NCBI GenBank assembly: GCA_964527925.1
Contig: CAZGQO010000014.1
Span: 1 to 64,000, forward strand
Length of the DNA: 64,000 nt
Origin: Ch128b sp964527925
GTDB lineage: Bacteria > Bacteroidota > Ignavibacteria > Ch128b
Direction: 5' to 3'
Position 1 is the stretch's first letter, and every line of letters starts with the position of its first letter. This document shows positions 17,948 through 27,552 of the stretch, piece by piece. Below the pieces are notes generated by a model. The model was not told the DNA's origin. It ran no database searches and saw only the letters and a list, made by a program, of their open reading frames with translations. A program made the position numbers and the translations under genes.

Positions 17948-18154
17948 AATTCCTGATCTCCTTTTTTATTAATGCAAAGTTTTATAGTTTTAACAGAACG
18001 AAATCTCTCTACGTTCTATTTAAACTGGAATAATCGGTATCGAACAGGTAAGATACCTGGGATACAGGAAAATTTTATCCAGTTATCACAAAATTAATTA
18101 AAGAATCTTTATCTATGAAGTTTTAACTTGTAAAAATATTATTTGGAAATTTCT

Positions 18155-18667
18155 ATGCCCACAAATCTTGAAATCAAAGTCCCTGTTCAAAACTTGAAAA
18201 AACTTATAAATATTGTTGAATCCCACAATGGGAAAAAAATCTATTCTTCCCGTCAGGTTGATGTTTACTATAAAATCCCAGATGGAAGATTGAAAATCCG
18301 AAATTCGTCAGGTGAGAAATCAATTATCTACTATAAAAGAAATGAGGATGGAAAAGAAAGGTGGTCAAATTTTGAAGTGATAAAAGTGAATAATCCTGAA
18401 GAATGGATAAAATTTTTCGATAAGTTTCTTGAACGTTTAATTGTGGTGGATAAACATCGAACTCTATATCATCTTGAAAACACTCGAATTCACTTCGATA
18501 AAGTAAAAAATCTTGGCAATTTTGTCGAACTTGAAACAAAAGTCGTTACATCCAAAAAAGATGCACGAAAAGAATTTGAAAAGATTCTAAATCTGCTGGG
18601 TCTAAAAACTGATAATCAAATATTAAACTCATATTCAAATTTAATTTTGAGAACTATAGCAAAGTAG
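18155..18667 (+). CDS. CYTH domain protein (class IV adenylate cyclase-like)
   Basis: A 170-residue CYTH/triphosphate tunnel protein. The N-terminal metal motif ExExK appears as NLEIK, with Asn in the first position. Later conserved residues include YYKIPDGRLKIR, IIYYKR, and VELETKV near 128. Possible roles are adenylate cyclase, thiamine-triphosphatase-like or polyphosphate hydrolase; sequence alone cannot decide. I chose ATG 18155 over the in-frame TTG at 18143 because GGA lies upstream and the CYTH motif follows directly. The next gene starts 11 bp downstream, probably in the same transcript. Confidence 0.8.
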   Translation: MPTNLEIKVPVQNLKKLINIVESHNGKKIYSSRQVDVYYKIPDGRLKIRNSSGEKSIIYYKRNEDGKERWSNFEVIKVNNPEEWIKFFDKFLERLIVVDKHRTLYHLENTRIHFDKVKNLGNFVELETKVVTSKKDARKEFEKILNLLGLKTDNQILNSYSNLILRTIAK

Positions 18668-18678
18668 AAGTGAATTAA

Positions 18679-21600
18679 ATGTATATCTATTCAAAAACCA
18701 GAAAAAAACTTTTTAACCCATTTGAAATTATTCACAAAAAAATTAGAGAAAGAAAATTTTCAACATTTATTTATGTTGTTCCCACACGCAGAAAAGTTAG
18801 ATATTTGATACGAGAATTAATCAAATATTCTCCAGATAAAGTTGTTCCCCACATAAATGTTTTTACTATTGGAGATTTAGCTGAAGAAATTTTTAAAAGT
18901 AAATTTACAGGATGGAATAAAATCACTTCTTCCCTTCAATTTTTTATGATGAAAAAACTGCTGAATGAATTACAGCTTGACTACTTTCAAGCGAGAGGCA
19001 AGTATATTTCCAATGGTTTGGTTGAATTATTAATTGCTGTCATTACTCGATTAAAAGAACTGGGAATTTCTGAGAAAAACTTTGCCAGTCAGATCAATCA
19101 ATTTGATGGATACAACAGATTAAAACTGAACGATATCAGTAAAATCTATTCACATTATCAGCAACTTCTTGAACAATTAAATCTTTATGAGACTGGGGAC
19201 ATTTACCTTGAAATAAATTCTTATTCAAATGATGACTTTAAAAAAATATTTCGTTCAGCTTTTTCAGAAATAGATTACTTGCTGATTACTGGATTCAATG
19301 AATTTACAATTCCTGAATTAGAATTGATTGAGTTATTATCACAGGTTAACAACCTTGAACTTAATCTAACTCTCGATTTCAACTATCACAATCCAGAAGT
19401 TTTTGAAAATCTTTTCGAAACGCACAATCGCCTGTTAAAAATCGGATTTAATTCCATCATAACAGATGAGTTTGAGAAAAACACTCAATTCCATAAAACA
19501 ATCAAAGAGAATCTTTTTCATAAAAAACCGTCTGCAAAAATCTCGTCAAAAAATATTTATAAGTTCGTTGGATTGAATATAAGAGATGAAGTCGAAATAA
19601 TTGCTAAAATTATCAAATGGAAGATAACTCAAAATCCAGAATTAAACTTAAATCAGATTTGTATAGCAATTAAAGGCATTCAAAATTATTCTAACTTGAC
19701 TCGGGAGATATTTCATAAGTATGGAATTCCTGTTAATGTGACTGATAGATTTTATCTAAAAAATTCTTTGCCAGTAATCTCAATCATAAGATTGCTCGAT
19801 TTAATAAGAAAAGATTACTTCTACGAAGATTTATTTTTTGTTTTAAGATCTTCCTACCTTGATTTTTCTGATATTGATGTTGAGAATCTCAGAGATACGC
19901 TAGAATTAATAAAAATAACCAGAGGAAAAGATAGAATTAACAAAGCTATTGAGAACAGAATTAATTATTTGAACACCTTACCTCCAGACGAATATCTGCA
20001 AAAAGAGAACGAACTTGAAAAATTGAATAAAGCCAAGGATGATTTCTCAAAATTTTTCAAACTCCTCGAACCTTTTGAAAAAAAACAAACTCCATCTCAA
20101 TTCATTTTCAATTTGAGAAAATTAATTCAGCAATTACATGTTTATGAAAAGATTTTTGAAACCAAACTTGATCTCAACAATGAATTAAATATTGTTTCTT
20201 ATTCAAAGGATGTAAGGTCACTTAATCTCTTCGATGCAATACTTGATGAGCTAAATTATACATTTGAAAAACTTGGGCAGCAAAATCAGCAATTTTCATT
20301 TAATCAATTTTTTGATTTCATAACAACAGCAGTGTTTGGTTCAAGATTTAATATAAAAGAAAGGTGGGGTTATGGAGTTCTGGTAACTTCTCCAGATGAG
20401 ATTCGAGGACTTTCGTTTAAGATTTTGTTTCTTCCTGGTATGGAAAATGGGATTTTCCCTGCACCTTACACTCCATTAATTTTTCTCGAAGAAAAATATA
20501 TCCGAAATGAAAGACAAAAATTGCTTGAAGACCGATATCTATTCTATCAAACCTTAAACGCTTTTGAAGATGAACTATTTTTATCGTATCCCAAACAGGA
20601 TGAAAAGCGAGAAAAAATTCCATCTGATTTTCTTAGTGAGCTTGCTGAGGTTTGCGATGTTCAAGAATTCGATAGGACTGAAATTGATCAAATCATTTTT
20701 TCTCAATCAGAACTCTTTGAAAAATATTCAAATACTGATCTATTGAAATTCGAATTCGGATCGAATGAAATCAAAGATCGAATCAGAAAAGTGAATGAAA
20801 CGGTACGGAACATTTCTTATCGAATAGAGAACAACATAAATGGTGAAGGCAAAGAATTTTGTGGAATAATTACAGACGAAAATCTATTAAAGAATCTTTA
20901 CTCTGATCTTAATGGAAAAACTTTCTCTATAACTGAACTGGAAACCTATGCAAAATGTCCTTTTAAATTCTTTTTGAATTATATACTTAAAATCAAAACA
21001 GAAGAAGATATTGAAGAAGATATTCAGAAACGAGAGTTTGGTTTAATCCTTCATCAAATTCTATACAGATTTTTTAATAAACTTAAATCAGAAAACAGAG
21101 ATTTTTATGAAGAACTTAAGACTAACTTTGATGGACTGTCAGATGAAATTCTGGAAATGGCCAGAGAAATTCTTGCTGGTTATCAGAGATTTAATCCATT
21201 TTTCTTCTTAACAGAAGAAATCTTTCTTGGATCACAATTCAGAAAATCAATTCTGCAACAATTTTTAGAATCCGAAAAAGAACGAAATGAAAAAAGTGAA
21301 ATTAAATTCACACCTTTTGAGTTTGAAAAATCAATACGGCACAACTTTTCTGTGAACGAGGAAGAGTTTATTCTGAGTGGAAAGATTGATAGAATTGATG
21401 TGGATGAAGAATCAAATTCTTTTAAGGTAATCGATTACAAAACTGGAGGAATTCCAGAGAAAAAAGATCACGAGGATTTATTAGCCTTTCAATTGCCTTT
21501 ATACTTATTGCTTGTAGAAAAATATTTTCAATCCATCAATCCTGATATAAAAATTTATGATGCGGAATTCTTGAAATTATCTTCAGGCAAAAGCAAAGAT

Positions 21601-21819
21601 ATTGAAATCAAATCTCTATTAAAAAATTATTTAAGTAACTCTTCGGATTTACATGAAGAATTACAGAAAGTTTTACATCATATTTCTGAACTAATCCAAA
21701 AAATAAAGATGGGAAGATTCAATTTAACTACAATTGAGAAATTTGAAGCAAGAGTTTGCAGATTTTGTGACTATCAAAGTATCTGTCGGATTGATGTAAT
21801 CAAGAAAAACGCTGTTTGA
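18679..21819 (+). CDS. PD-(D/E)XK nuclease family protein, AddB-like
   Basis: A 1046-residue protein resembling AddB, the second subunit of the AddAB helicase-nuclease for double-strand break repair. The C-terminal nuclease domain shows GKIDRID and VIDYKTG (about residues 900-922). Four cysteines suit an iron-sulfur cluster: one in YAKCPFKF near 760, and CRFC with a third in SICR (about 1027-1036). The N-terminus begins with IYVVPTRRKVRYLIREL and lacks a Walker A GKT. ATP binding may therefore be absent here, as in some AddB proteins. No AddA-like gene is next to it in the window. Confidence 0.85.
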   Translation: MYIYSKTRKKLFNPFEIIHKKIRERKFSTFIYVVPTRRKVRYLIRELIKYSPDKVVPHINVFTIGDLAEEIFKSKFTGWNKITSSLQFFMMKKLLNELQLDYFQARGKYISNGLVELLIAVITRLKELGISEKNFASQINQFDGYNRLKLNDISKIYSHYQQLLEQLNLYETGDIYLEINSYSNDDFKKIFRSAFSEIDYLLITGFNEFTIPELELIELLSQVNNLELNLTLDFNYHNPEVFENLFETHNRLLKIGFNSIITDEFEKNTQFHKTIKENLFHKKPSAKISSKNIYKFVGLNIRDEVEIIAKIIKWKITQNPELNLNQICIAIKGIQNYSNLTREIFHKYGIPVNVTDRFYLKNSLPVISIIRLLDLIRKDYFYEDLFFVLRSSYLDFSDIDVENLRDTLELIKITRGKDRINKAIENRINYLNTLPPDEYLQKENELEKLNKAKDDFSKFFKLLEPFEKKQTPSQFIFNLRKLIQQLHVYEKIFETKLDLNNELNIVSYSKDVRSLNLFDAILDELNYTFEKLGQQNQQFSFNQFFDFITTAVFGSRFNIKERWGYGVLVTSPDEIRGLSFKILFLPGMENGIFPAPYTPLIFLEEKYIRNERQKLLEDRYLFYQTLNAFEDELFLSYPKQDEKREKIPSDFLSELAEVCDVQEFDRTEIDQIIFSQSELFEKYSNTDLLKFEFGSNEIKDRIRKVNETVRNISYRIENNINGEGKEFCGIITDENLLKNLYSDLNGKTFSITELETYAKCPFKFFLNYILKIKTEEDIEEDIQKREFGLILHQILYRFFNKLKSENRDFYEELKTNFDGLSDEILEMAREILAGYQRFNPFFFLTEEIFLGSQFRKSILQQFLESEKERNEKSEIKFTPFEFEKSIRHNFSVNEEEFILSGKIDRIDVDEESNSFKVIDYKTGGIPEKKDHEDLLAFQLPLYLLLVEKYFQSINPDIKIYDAEFLKLSSGKSKDIEIKSLLKNYLSNSSDLHEELQKVLHHISELIQKIKMGRFNLTTIEKFEARVCRFCDYQSICRIDVIKKNAV

Positions 21820-21828
21820 ATTTGAAAA

Positions 21829-22290
21829 TTATTTTTTCACAATCGTAAGCATTGCCTTTTTATCCTGCTGTGAGAGAATTACGGTTAAATGTTTTAAGCC
21901 TTTCCAGTTAATCATTACAAGATTACCTATATTTGATTTAGAATAATTATCCGAGAATTTTTTTTCTAACACTGGCAATAACATATTAAATAAAGTCTCA
22001 GCATCTTTCTCATTTTCTTTTCCGTTCATTATTACTTTACCTTTTTGATTTCCATTGTTATCGAAGAGATAACCAACTTTTATTGAAATTGGATCCATGT
22101 AATCAAAATAAACGAGAGATTTAAATTTCGTAATTGTGATCTCATCAAGATTCTTATCCTTAAACCTCACCTTGACTGATTTGTAATCATTGTCCATTTT
22201 TTCATCAAGAAATTTTTCAACTGAAAATTGTGCATTTATTACGCCATCAAAAACGAGTAGTGAGACCAAAGTTAAAAATATTTTCATCAT
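21829..22290 (-). CDS. Small secreted protein, function unknown
   Basis: A 153-residue product with a signal peptide (MMKIFLTLVSLLVFDGVINAQ). The mature part is lysine-rich with no cysteine and no motif I recognise. It ends only 9 bp from the converging AddB-like gene. It could belong with the small secreted protein at 12183-12506 as organism-specific envelope proteins, but I see no sequence similarity. Confidence 0.65.
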   Translation of the reverse strand: MMKIFLTLVSLLVFDGVINAQFSVEKFLDEKMDNDYKSVKVRFKDKNLDEITITKFKSLVYFDYMDPISIKVGYLFDNNGNQKGKVIMNGKENEKDAETLFNMLLPVLEKKFSDNYSKSNIGNLVMINWKGLKHLTVILSQQDKKAMLTIVKK

Positions 22291-22359
22291 ATTATTTACC
22301 TTTTTTCTGATTTAATTTTTTTGTGATTTATTTGTTCCAGATTATTTAAAAAATTAACA

Positions 22360-24009
22360 TTAAACGCTTTCAACTTGTGTTTGACGATATTTTCCATTCA
22401 TTAAAATCTGATAAGCTTTAACTCCTAATAATACCGCAAGTATAAAGAGTAATGCAGCTATAAAACTTAAAACAAATCTATCATTTGTGAAATTGATGTA
22501 AACTAAAGTTCCAATAGAAGTAAGAGTAACAGAGAACATAAAAATCATTGGAATTAGGACAAAAGTTGAATTAGTTTTCAAATAGAAAACATAGACAGTT
22601 ATAGCAAGCAGTGCGAGAGCAGCAAGTAATTGATTTGCACTTCCAAACAAAGGCCAGATTGTCATTGACTGCCCACTGAAAGCCAACATTCCACTAAAAA
22701 TAATAGTAATCAAAGTTGCAATAAATTTGTTTTCAAAAATTGATTTTCTTTCCTGATCGCTTTGCTTCTTGCTGATTTCAAAAAATTCTTGAAATGTATA
22801 ACGAGCAAGTCTTGTTGCTGTATCAAGAGTAGTCAGAGCAAAAGCAGAAACAGCAAGAGCCGAGAAATTCCTGCCAGCATCAATTGATATTCCAAGTAGA
22901 GGAATAGAATTCAGAAATTTTGCAACTCTATTTGAAAAAGCCGCAACAGGTCCATGATTTCTTAAAACATTTATAAACTCATCATTCAACATTGAAGCAA
23001 CAGCCACAAGAGATAAGACCGCAAGCAACCCTTCAATCAACATTCCACCATATCCAACTACTCGTGCATCAGACTCTTTATCCAATTGTTTAGCAGTGGT
23101 TCCACTACCAACAAGCGAATGAAATCCACTTATGGCACCACATGCAACAGTTACAAAAAGGGCAGGGAAAAGATATCCTATTTCATCAAGATGAAATGTA
23201 TTGAAAGAAGGTAATTTAATTTCAGGTTGTGCAAAGAAGACGCCAATCAATCCACCACCAAGCACAGCATACAATAGAAATGAGTTCAAATAATCTCTTG
23301 GTTGAAGTAAAATCCAGACAGGGGTAATCGATGCGATGAAGACATAGATAAAAAGAATTATTTGCCAGTAATTTTTATCCAGATTAATCGGGAAAACACC
23401 ACCTAAGTGAATACATAAACCCAACAGAACAACACCAATTAATGTTGCAATAGTTAGATTCATTTTGAGTCTGTAAATCATAATTCCAAAAAGTATTGCC
23501 AGCAAAATGAATTGAATTGATGCAGAAGCAACAGCAGGATTATGACTAAAAGTATCTGCAACAATTATTGTGAAGACAGCAATGACAAGAATTAAAGTAG
23601 CCCAGGCAAAAAGCAGAAACAATCTTTTTCCATCAAGACCAATGTAAGTTTCTATTATTATCCCGATTGATTTGCTTTTATGTCTGATTGAAGCCATAAT
23701 CGAAGAAAAATCATGAACACCACCAATAAAAATCGCACCGAGAATAATCCACAAATAAACAGGGAGCCATCCAAAGCCAGCCGCAATAACAGGACCCACA
23801 ATTGGACCCGCACCAGCAATTGATGCGAAATGATGTCCCAATAAAACTGGTGCTTTTGCTGGTACATAATCAATTCCATCTGTCATTGTGTGAGATGGAG
23901 TTGGATTGTTATCATTTACATTGAATTTTTTTGAGAGATAATTTCCATAAAAACGATAGGCAAGCAAGTAAGAGATAAATGCGAACAGGACAAGCATTAC
24001 ACCGTTCAT
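22360..24009 (-). CDS. cstA: Carbon starvation protein A family transporter
   Basis: A 549-residue multi-span membrane protein of the CstA/peptide-pyruvate transporter family. It contains YVPAKAPVLLGHHFASIAGAGPIVGPVIAA near residue 50, a family hallmark, as well as SGFHSLVGSGTTAKQL and AGRNFSALAVSAFALTTLDTATR. It is shorter than E. coli CstA (about 700 residues) and lacks that protein's C-terminal extension; this short form is common. AAAGGAGGTAATT before the ATG is a strong ribosome site. It is last in the long (-) run and begins 11 bp after yraN. Substrate may be pyruvate or peptides. Confidence 0.92.
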   Translation of the reverse strand: MNGVMLVLFAFISYLLAYRFYGNYLSKKFNVNDNNPTPSHTMTDGIDYVPAKAPVLLGHHFASIAGAGPIVGPVIAAGFGWLPVYLWIILGAIFIGGVHDFSSIMASIRHKSKSIGIIIETYIGLDGKRLFLLFAWATLILVIAVFTIIVADTFSHNPAVASASIQFILLAILFGIMIYRLKMNLTIATLIGVVLLGLCIHLGGVFPINLDKNYWQIILFIYVFIASITPVWILLQPRDYLNSFLLYAVLGGGLIGVFFAQPEIKLPSFNTFHLDEIGYLFPALFVTVACGAISGFHSLVGSGTTAKQLDKESDARVVGYGGMLIEGLLAVLSLVAVASMLNDEFINVLRNHGPVAAFSNRVAKFLNSIPLLGISIDAGRNFSALAVSAFALTTLDTATRLARYTFQEFFEISKKQSDQERKSIFENKFIATLITIIFSGMLAFSGQSMTIWPLFGSANQLLAALALLAITVYVFYLKTNSTFVLIPMIFMFSVTLTSIGTLVYINFTNDRFVLSFIAALLFILAVLLGVKAYQILMNGKYRQTQVESV

Positions 24010-24020
24010 AATTACCTCCT

Positions 24021-24404
24021 TTAAATGAATGCATTAATTATGTGATTAATTTTTAATTCTTCTTTCTTTTCACCCACAATTGTAATCACATCAAATCTAC
24101 ATTCTTGATTAGCAATTCCATTCACATAAAAATACGCTTCTGCGATTTTTTTCAATTGTTTGATTTTGTTTTGAGTGATTGCATACTCTGGTTCACCAAA
24201 ATTCATGTTCTTACGAGTTTTCACTTCTACAAAGACAAGGCAATTTCCATCTTTTGCAACAATATCTATTTCACCTTTTCCAAATCGAAAATTTCTTTTG
24301 ATTATAGAATATCCTTTTGACCTCAACAATTCTTCAGCAATCTCTTCACCCTTCAGTCCAAATTTTTTAGAATTCGATTTCGAGTTGTTTGATTCTTCGT
24401 TCAT
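24021..24404 (-). CDS. yraN: YraN family protein (UPF0102)
   Basis: A 127-residue endonuclease-fold protein of unknown role. It shows GLKGEEIAEELL near residue 17, then GEIDIVAKDGNCLVFVEVKTR with the PD-(D/E)XK-like residues (Asp, Glu, Lys). Its start lies 38 bp inside the rnhB gene in another frame, which suggests translational coupling. The same pairing of rnhB and yraN is common in many bacteria. Confidence 0.92.
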   Translation of the reverse strand: MNEESNNSKSNSKKFGLKGEEIAEELLRSKGYSIIKRNFRFGKGEIDIVAKDGNCLVFVEVKTRKNMNFGEPEYAITQNKIKQLKKIAEAYFYVNGIANQECRFDVITIVGEKKEELKINHIINAFI

Positions 24405-24999
24405 AAATTTTTTTTAAGAATGTTTTTCGATGAATTTCACAGGTACCGAATTTTAATATTGCCTGAATATGTTCTCTTGTTGGATATCCCATGTTTTTAT
24501 GAAAATTATATTCAGGGTATTTGCTCGAATATTCTTTCATTAAATTATCACGATAAATTTTTGCAAGAATCGAAGCAGCAGCAATAGTAAAACAACGGGA
24601 ATCACCTTTTACAATTGATTTAGCGGGAATGGAAATATCAGGATAGAATTTTCCATCAACTAAAATAAAATCTGGATTCACTTTAAGTTTTTCGATTGCC
24701 TGTTTCATTGCCAACAACGATGCATGAAGGATGTTCAACTCACCAATTAAGTTATGGTCAATTACGCTAACAGAATAAGAAAGAGCTTTAGTTTTAATTT
24801 CCTCTGCTAATTTTTCTCTCTCTTTTGCGTTGATCTTTTTCGAATCTTCAATCCCCTCGATAATTACATTCGGTGGAAATATTACAGCCGCTGCCACAAC
24901 AGGTCCAGCAAGTGAACCTCTGCCTGCTTCATCTGTTCCAGCAATTAATTGAAATCCCTGATTGAACAATTTTTTTTCAATTATCTGAAAGCTTTTCAT
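24367..24999 (-). CDS. rnhB: Ribonuclease HII
   Basis: A 210-residue enzyme that nicks RNA-DNA hybrids at ribonucleotides. It has the signature AGTDEAGRGSLAGPVVAAAV (DEAGRG active-site acidic pair), SKKINAKEREKL, and the later acidic site VDGKFYPD. ATG overlaps the end of the upstream UbiA gene by 4 bp and the end overlaps yraN by 38 bp. Confidence 0.96.
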   Translation of the reverse strand: MKSFQIIEKKLFNQGFQLIAGTDEAGRGSLAGPVVAAAVIFPPNVIIEGIEDSKKINAKEREKLAEEIKTKALSYSVSVIDHNLIGELNILHASLLAMKQAIEKLKVNPDFILVDGKFYPDISIPAKSIVKGDSRCFTIAAASILAKIYRDNLMKEYSSKYPEYNFHKNMGYPTREHIQAILKFGTCEIHRKTFLKKIYERRIKQLEIEF

Positions 25000-25847
25000 T
25001 TTGAACCAGCATAAATTGCAATTAATCCAAAAATCATATCGTATTTAATCAAATTGCTAAACTTTCTCAACTTGTCTCTGGAAGGATTTGATAAAACATT
25101 TATCAAAACATAAATCAGCACAAGATCAACACTTAAAAAAACAATTAAGAGATAATAGAAATTGTAAATTTCAATAAAGTATGGTATGAATGTAAATACA
25201 ATCAATAATTCTGTAATTATAGAAAAAACAATAAAAGCTTTTTTTTCTCCATATTGAATTGGGAATGTATTCAAACCCAGTTGTTTATCACCTTCCAAAT
25301 CTTCAACATCTTTTAAGATTTCACGAGCAAAATTTATCATCAATGCAAAGATTGCTGGAAAAATAAGGCTTTCTACATTTCCACCTATCACACCGCCAAA
25401 AATAAACGCAAGTCCCGTCATAAATCCCACCACAAAATTTCCAATCAATCCTCTCTTTTTGAAACTATAACTATAGAAAAAGATTACAATGATTGATATT
25501 AATCCAATGATAAATGCATTCAGATTTGTATGAATTAAAAGATATAAGGCAATAAGATTTAAAATCGCATAATAAAACAGAGCTGCTTTGATAGAGATTA
25601 ATTTTGAAGGCAATGGTCTGTCGGGTCTGTTTATCTTATCAATTTCAAAATCCAGAATATCGTTTATAATCATACCTGCCCCGCTTATCAAAGCACCTGA
25701 CAGTGAACCAGCAAAAGCCTTTAAGGAAAGAACTAAAGAAGAATCAGATAGAGTGATTGCAAAATAAATCGAAATAAAAGAGAGAAGAAAATTTATTGGT
25801 CTAAGTATTAAAATGAATACAAGAAATTTTTTTGCATTAAAAACCAC
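24996..25847 (-). CDS. UbiA family prenyltransferase
   Basis: A 283-residue integral membrane prenyltransferase with about eight or nine hydrophobic segments. Both metal-binding motifs are seen: NDILDFEIDKINRPDRPLPS near residue 64 and DVEDLEGDKQLG near 185. The pattern resembles geranylgeranylglycerol-phosphate geranylgeranyltransferase-like proteins often annotated in Bacteroidota. A quinone-pathway function is an alternative. It overlaps the BamA-like gene by 11 bp and rnhB by 4 bp. Confidence 0.87.
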   Translation of the reverse strand: MVFNAKKFLVFILILRPINFLLSFISIYFAITLSDSSLVLSLKAFAGSLSGALISGAGMIINDILDFEIDKINRPDRPLPSKLISIKAALFYYAILNLIALYLLIHTNLNAFIIGLISIIVIFFYSYSFKKRGLIGNFVVGFMTGLAFIFGGVIGGNVESLIFPAIFALMINFAREILKDVEDLEGDKQLGLNTFPIQYGEKKAFIVFSIITELLIVFTFIPYFIEIYNFYYLLIVFLSVDLVLIYVLINVLSNPSRDKLRKFSNLIKYDMIFGLIAIYAGSK

Positions 25848-27552
25848 TCACAACTCCGAAATGAATTTTTCCTTTTGAAAAAGTATCCCCTTGACCAAGT
25901 GCATAGCTTATTTTAAGTAATCCAAGTTGGGTATTGAAAGCCATTCCAACACCATAACCATATTTGAAATGACTAACTTTTTCATTCATTATATCTCTAA
26001 AATAATAACCATAATCCAAAAACGCAGATATGAAATCAAAGTAACTTATAAAAAATCGATACTCGAGATTTGACCAGAAAATTTTGCTTCCACTGAATTG
26101 ATTTTCTTCATAGCCTCTCAAAGTGTTTGTACCGCCAAATCTGAATAAATCACTTATTGTGATTCCATCTCCAAGAACTACTTTCCCATTCACTGATAAA
26201 AACAAATTTTGATTTTTGAAGACATCGAAAGCAATTGAAAAATTAAAATTACTCTTGTTCTGATTGAATTTTTTAACTCCACTAACTGCGTATTCTTTCT
26301 TTGTTGACTGCGAGAAATCTGTTTTAAAATAAATTCCCTCTCGTGTATAAACTGGATTATCTCGAGAATCAAAAATAAATCCCAGTCCAAAATTTAATGT
26401 CGAACTTCTGTTCAAGTTTGAAATTCCAAATAGTACCTGAGGAATTACCTGAGAAGTTGAAAAGTTAAAAGTCAAATAAAAAGTTTCCGTCAGTCCAAGA
26501 TCAAAAGTTGAACTAAAACTTCGTTGGATAAAAGTTGTGTCCTGCTTGTATTGCTGAAAAACTGGAGTAACATTCAACGGGTATCCAAACAACCATGGCT
26601 CAAAATATTTTATTTCAAGGTCCTGTGAATATCTGTTGAATCGATTCCATCTGAAAGAAAAAGATCTCAAAGTTCCGAATAAATTTCTTAATGAAATATT
26701 CACCTGCCCTGTTAAATATCCAGACTCATTGAGATTTGTTGAAGGGATATAACCAATTATTCCATCAAATGAATTTGTGTTGCCTTCTTTTACTTCCAAA
26801 GACAAGATTCCTTTAAGACTATCATCAAAGTAAAAAATCGGTTCTTTTATTTCAGAAAAAATATTCAATCGTGAAAGTCGTTGCTTTACTTTTTTTGAAA
26901 GTTCGGGAGTAAAAACTGAATTTTCTCGGACTCTCACTTCCCTGATGATTAAATCAGTCTTTGTATACTTATTGCCCAGAATTTTGAAATCAGAAATTAC
27001 AGCAGGTTGATTAAGGTTAATATTAAAGTTCAGTTCAACAAAAACCTCTTTCCCATTTTCATCAATTGAATTAAAACCTCTAAAACTTACTTCAGCAAAA
27101 GGATAACCTTTTAATTCAAGTTGATCAGTTAAAAACCAGCCAAGTTTATCAATGTTTTCCTGATTAAAAATTCTGTTTTGATAGATTGAATTAATCTTTT
27201 CAATCTCATCACTGCTAAAGATTTTTTCTTCAATAGAGATTTTCTTTATCAGAAATTTCTTGCCCTCATCAATAATTATTTTGTGCAAAACAATGGAATT
27301 GCTGTCCGATGAATCGATTATTATCCTCGATGAAAAATAACCATTCTCTTTTAAGAAAACATCGAGTTGTGAAATTATTGAATCCAGTTCTGAAGAATCT
27401 TTTATTGAAGTGAATTTATATTTTTCGTTGATTAGTTTTTGAAGAGATAAATCGTTCGAAATGATTTGAATTTGCGATTGTGAGAAAAGATTCAGGTTAA
27501 CAAAAAATAGAAGAAAGAAAATCTTTGATTTTATTTTTATGAAATTCTTCAA
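25837..27552 (-). CDS. Omp85/BamA-TamA family outer-membrane protein
   Basis: A 571-residue outer-membrane protein with a signal peptide (up to FSQ). The N-terminal half has POTRA-like segments, including IIIDEGKKFLIKKISI and FKILGNKYTKTDLIIREV. A C-terminal barrel of about 300 residues carries the Omp85 pattern FRFGGTNTLRGYEENQF, FLDYGYYF and a final aromatic (GVVSGF). It is shorter than BamA and may assemble a subset of proteins or export a partner. The ATG overlaps the PfkB kinase stop by 4 bp. Confidence 0.87.
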   Translation of the reverse strand: MKNFIKIKSKIFFLLFFVNLNLFSQSQIQIISNDLSLQKLINEKYKFTSIKDSSELDSIISQLDVFLKENGYFSSRIIIDSSDSNSIVLHKIIIDEGKKFLIKKISIEEKIFSSDEIEKINSIYQNRIFNQENIDKLGWFLTDQLELKGYPFAEVSFRGFNSIDENGKEVFVELNFNINLNQPAVISDFKILGNKYTKTDLIIREVRVRENSVFTPELSKKVKQRLSRLNIFSEIKEPIFYFDDSLKGILSLEVKEGNTNSFDGIIGYIPSTNLNESGYLTGQVNISLRNLFGTLRSFSFRWNRFNRYSQDLEIKYFEPWLFGYPLNVTPVFQQYKQDTTFIQRSFSSTFDLGLTETFYLTFNFSTSQVIPQVLFGISNLNRSSTLNFGLGFIFDSRDNPVYTREGIYFKTDFSQSTKKEYAVSGVKKFNQNKSNFNFSIAFDVFKNQNLFLSVNGKVVLGDGITISDLFRFGGTNTLRGYEENQFSGSKIFWSNLEYRFFISYFDFISAFLDYGYYFRDIMNEKVSHFKYGYGVGMAFNTQLGLLKISYALGQGDTFSKGKIHFGVVSGF

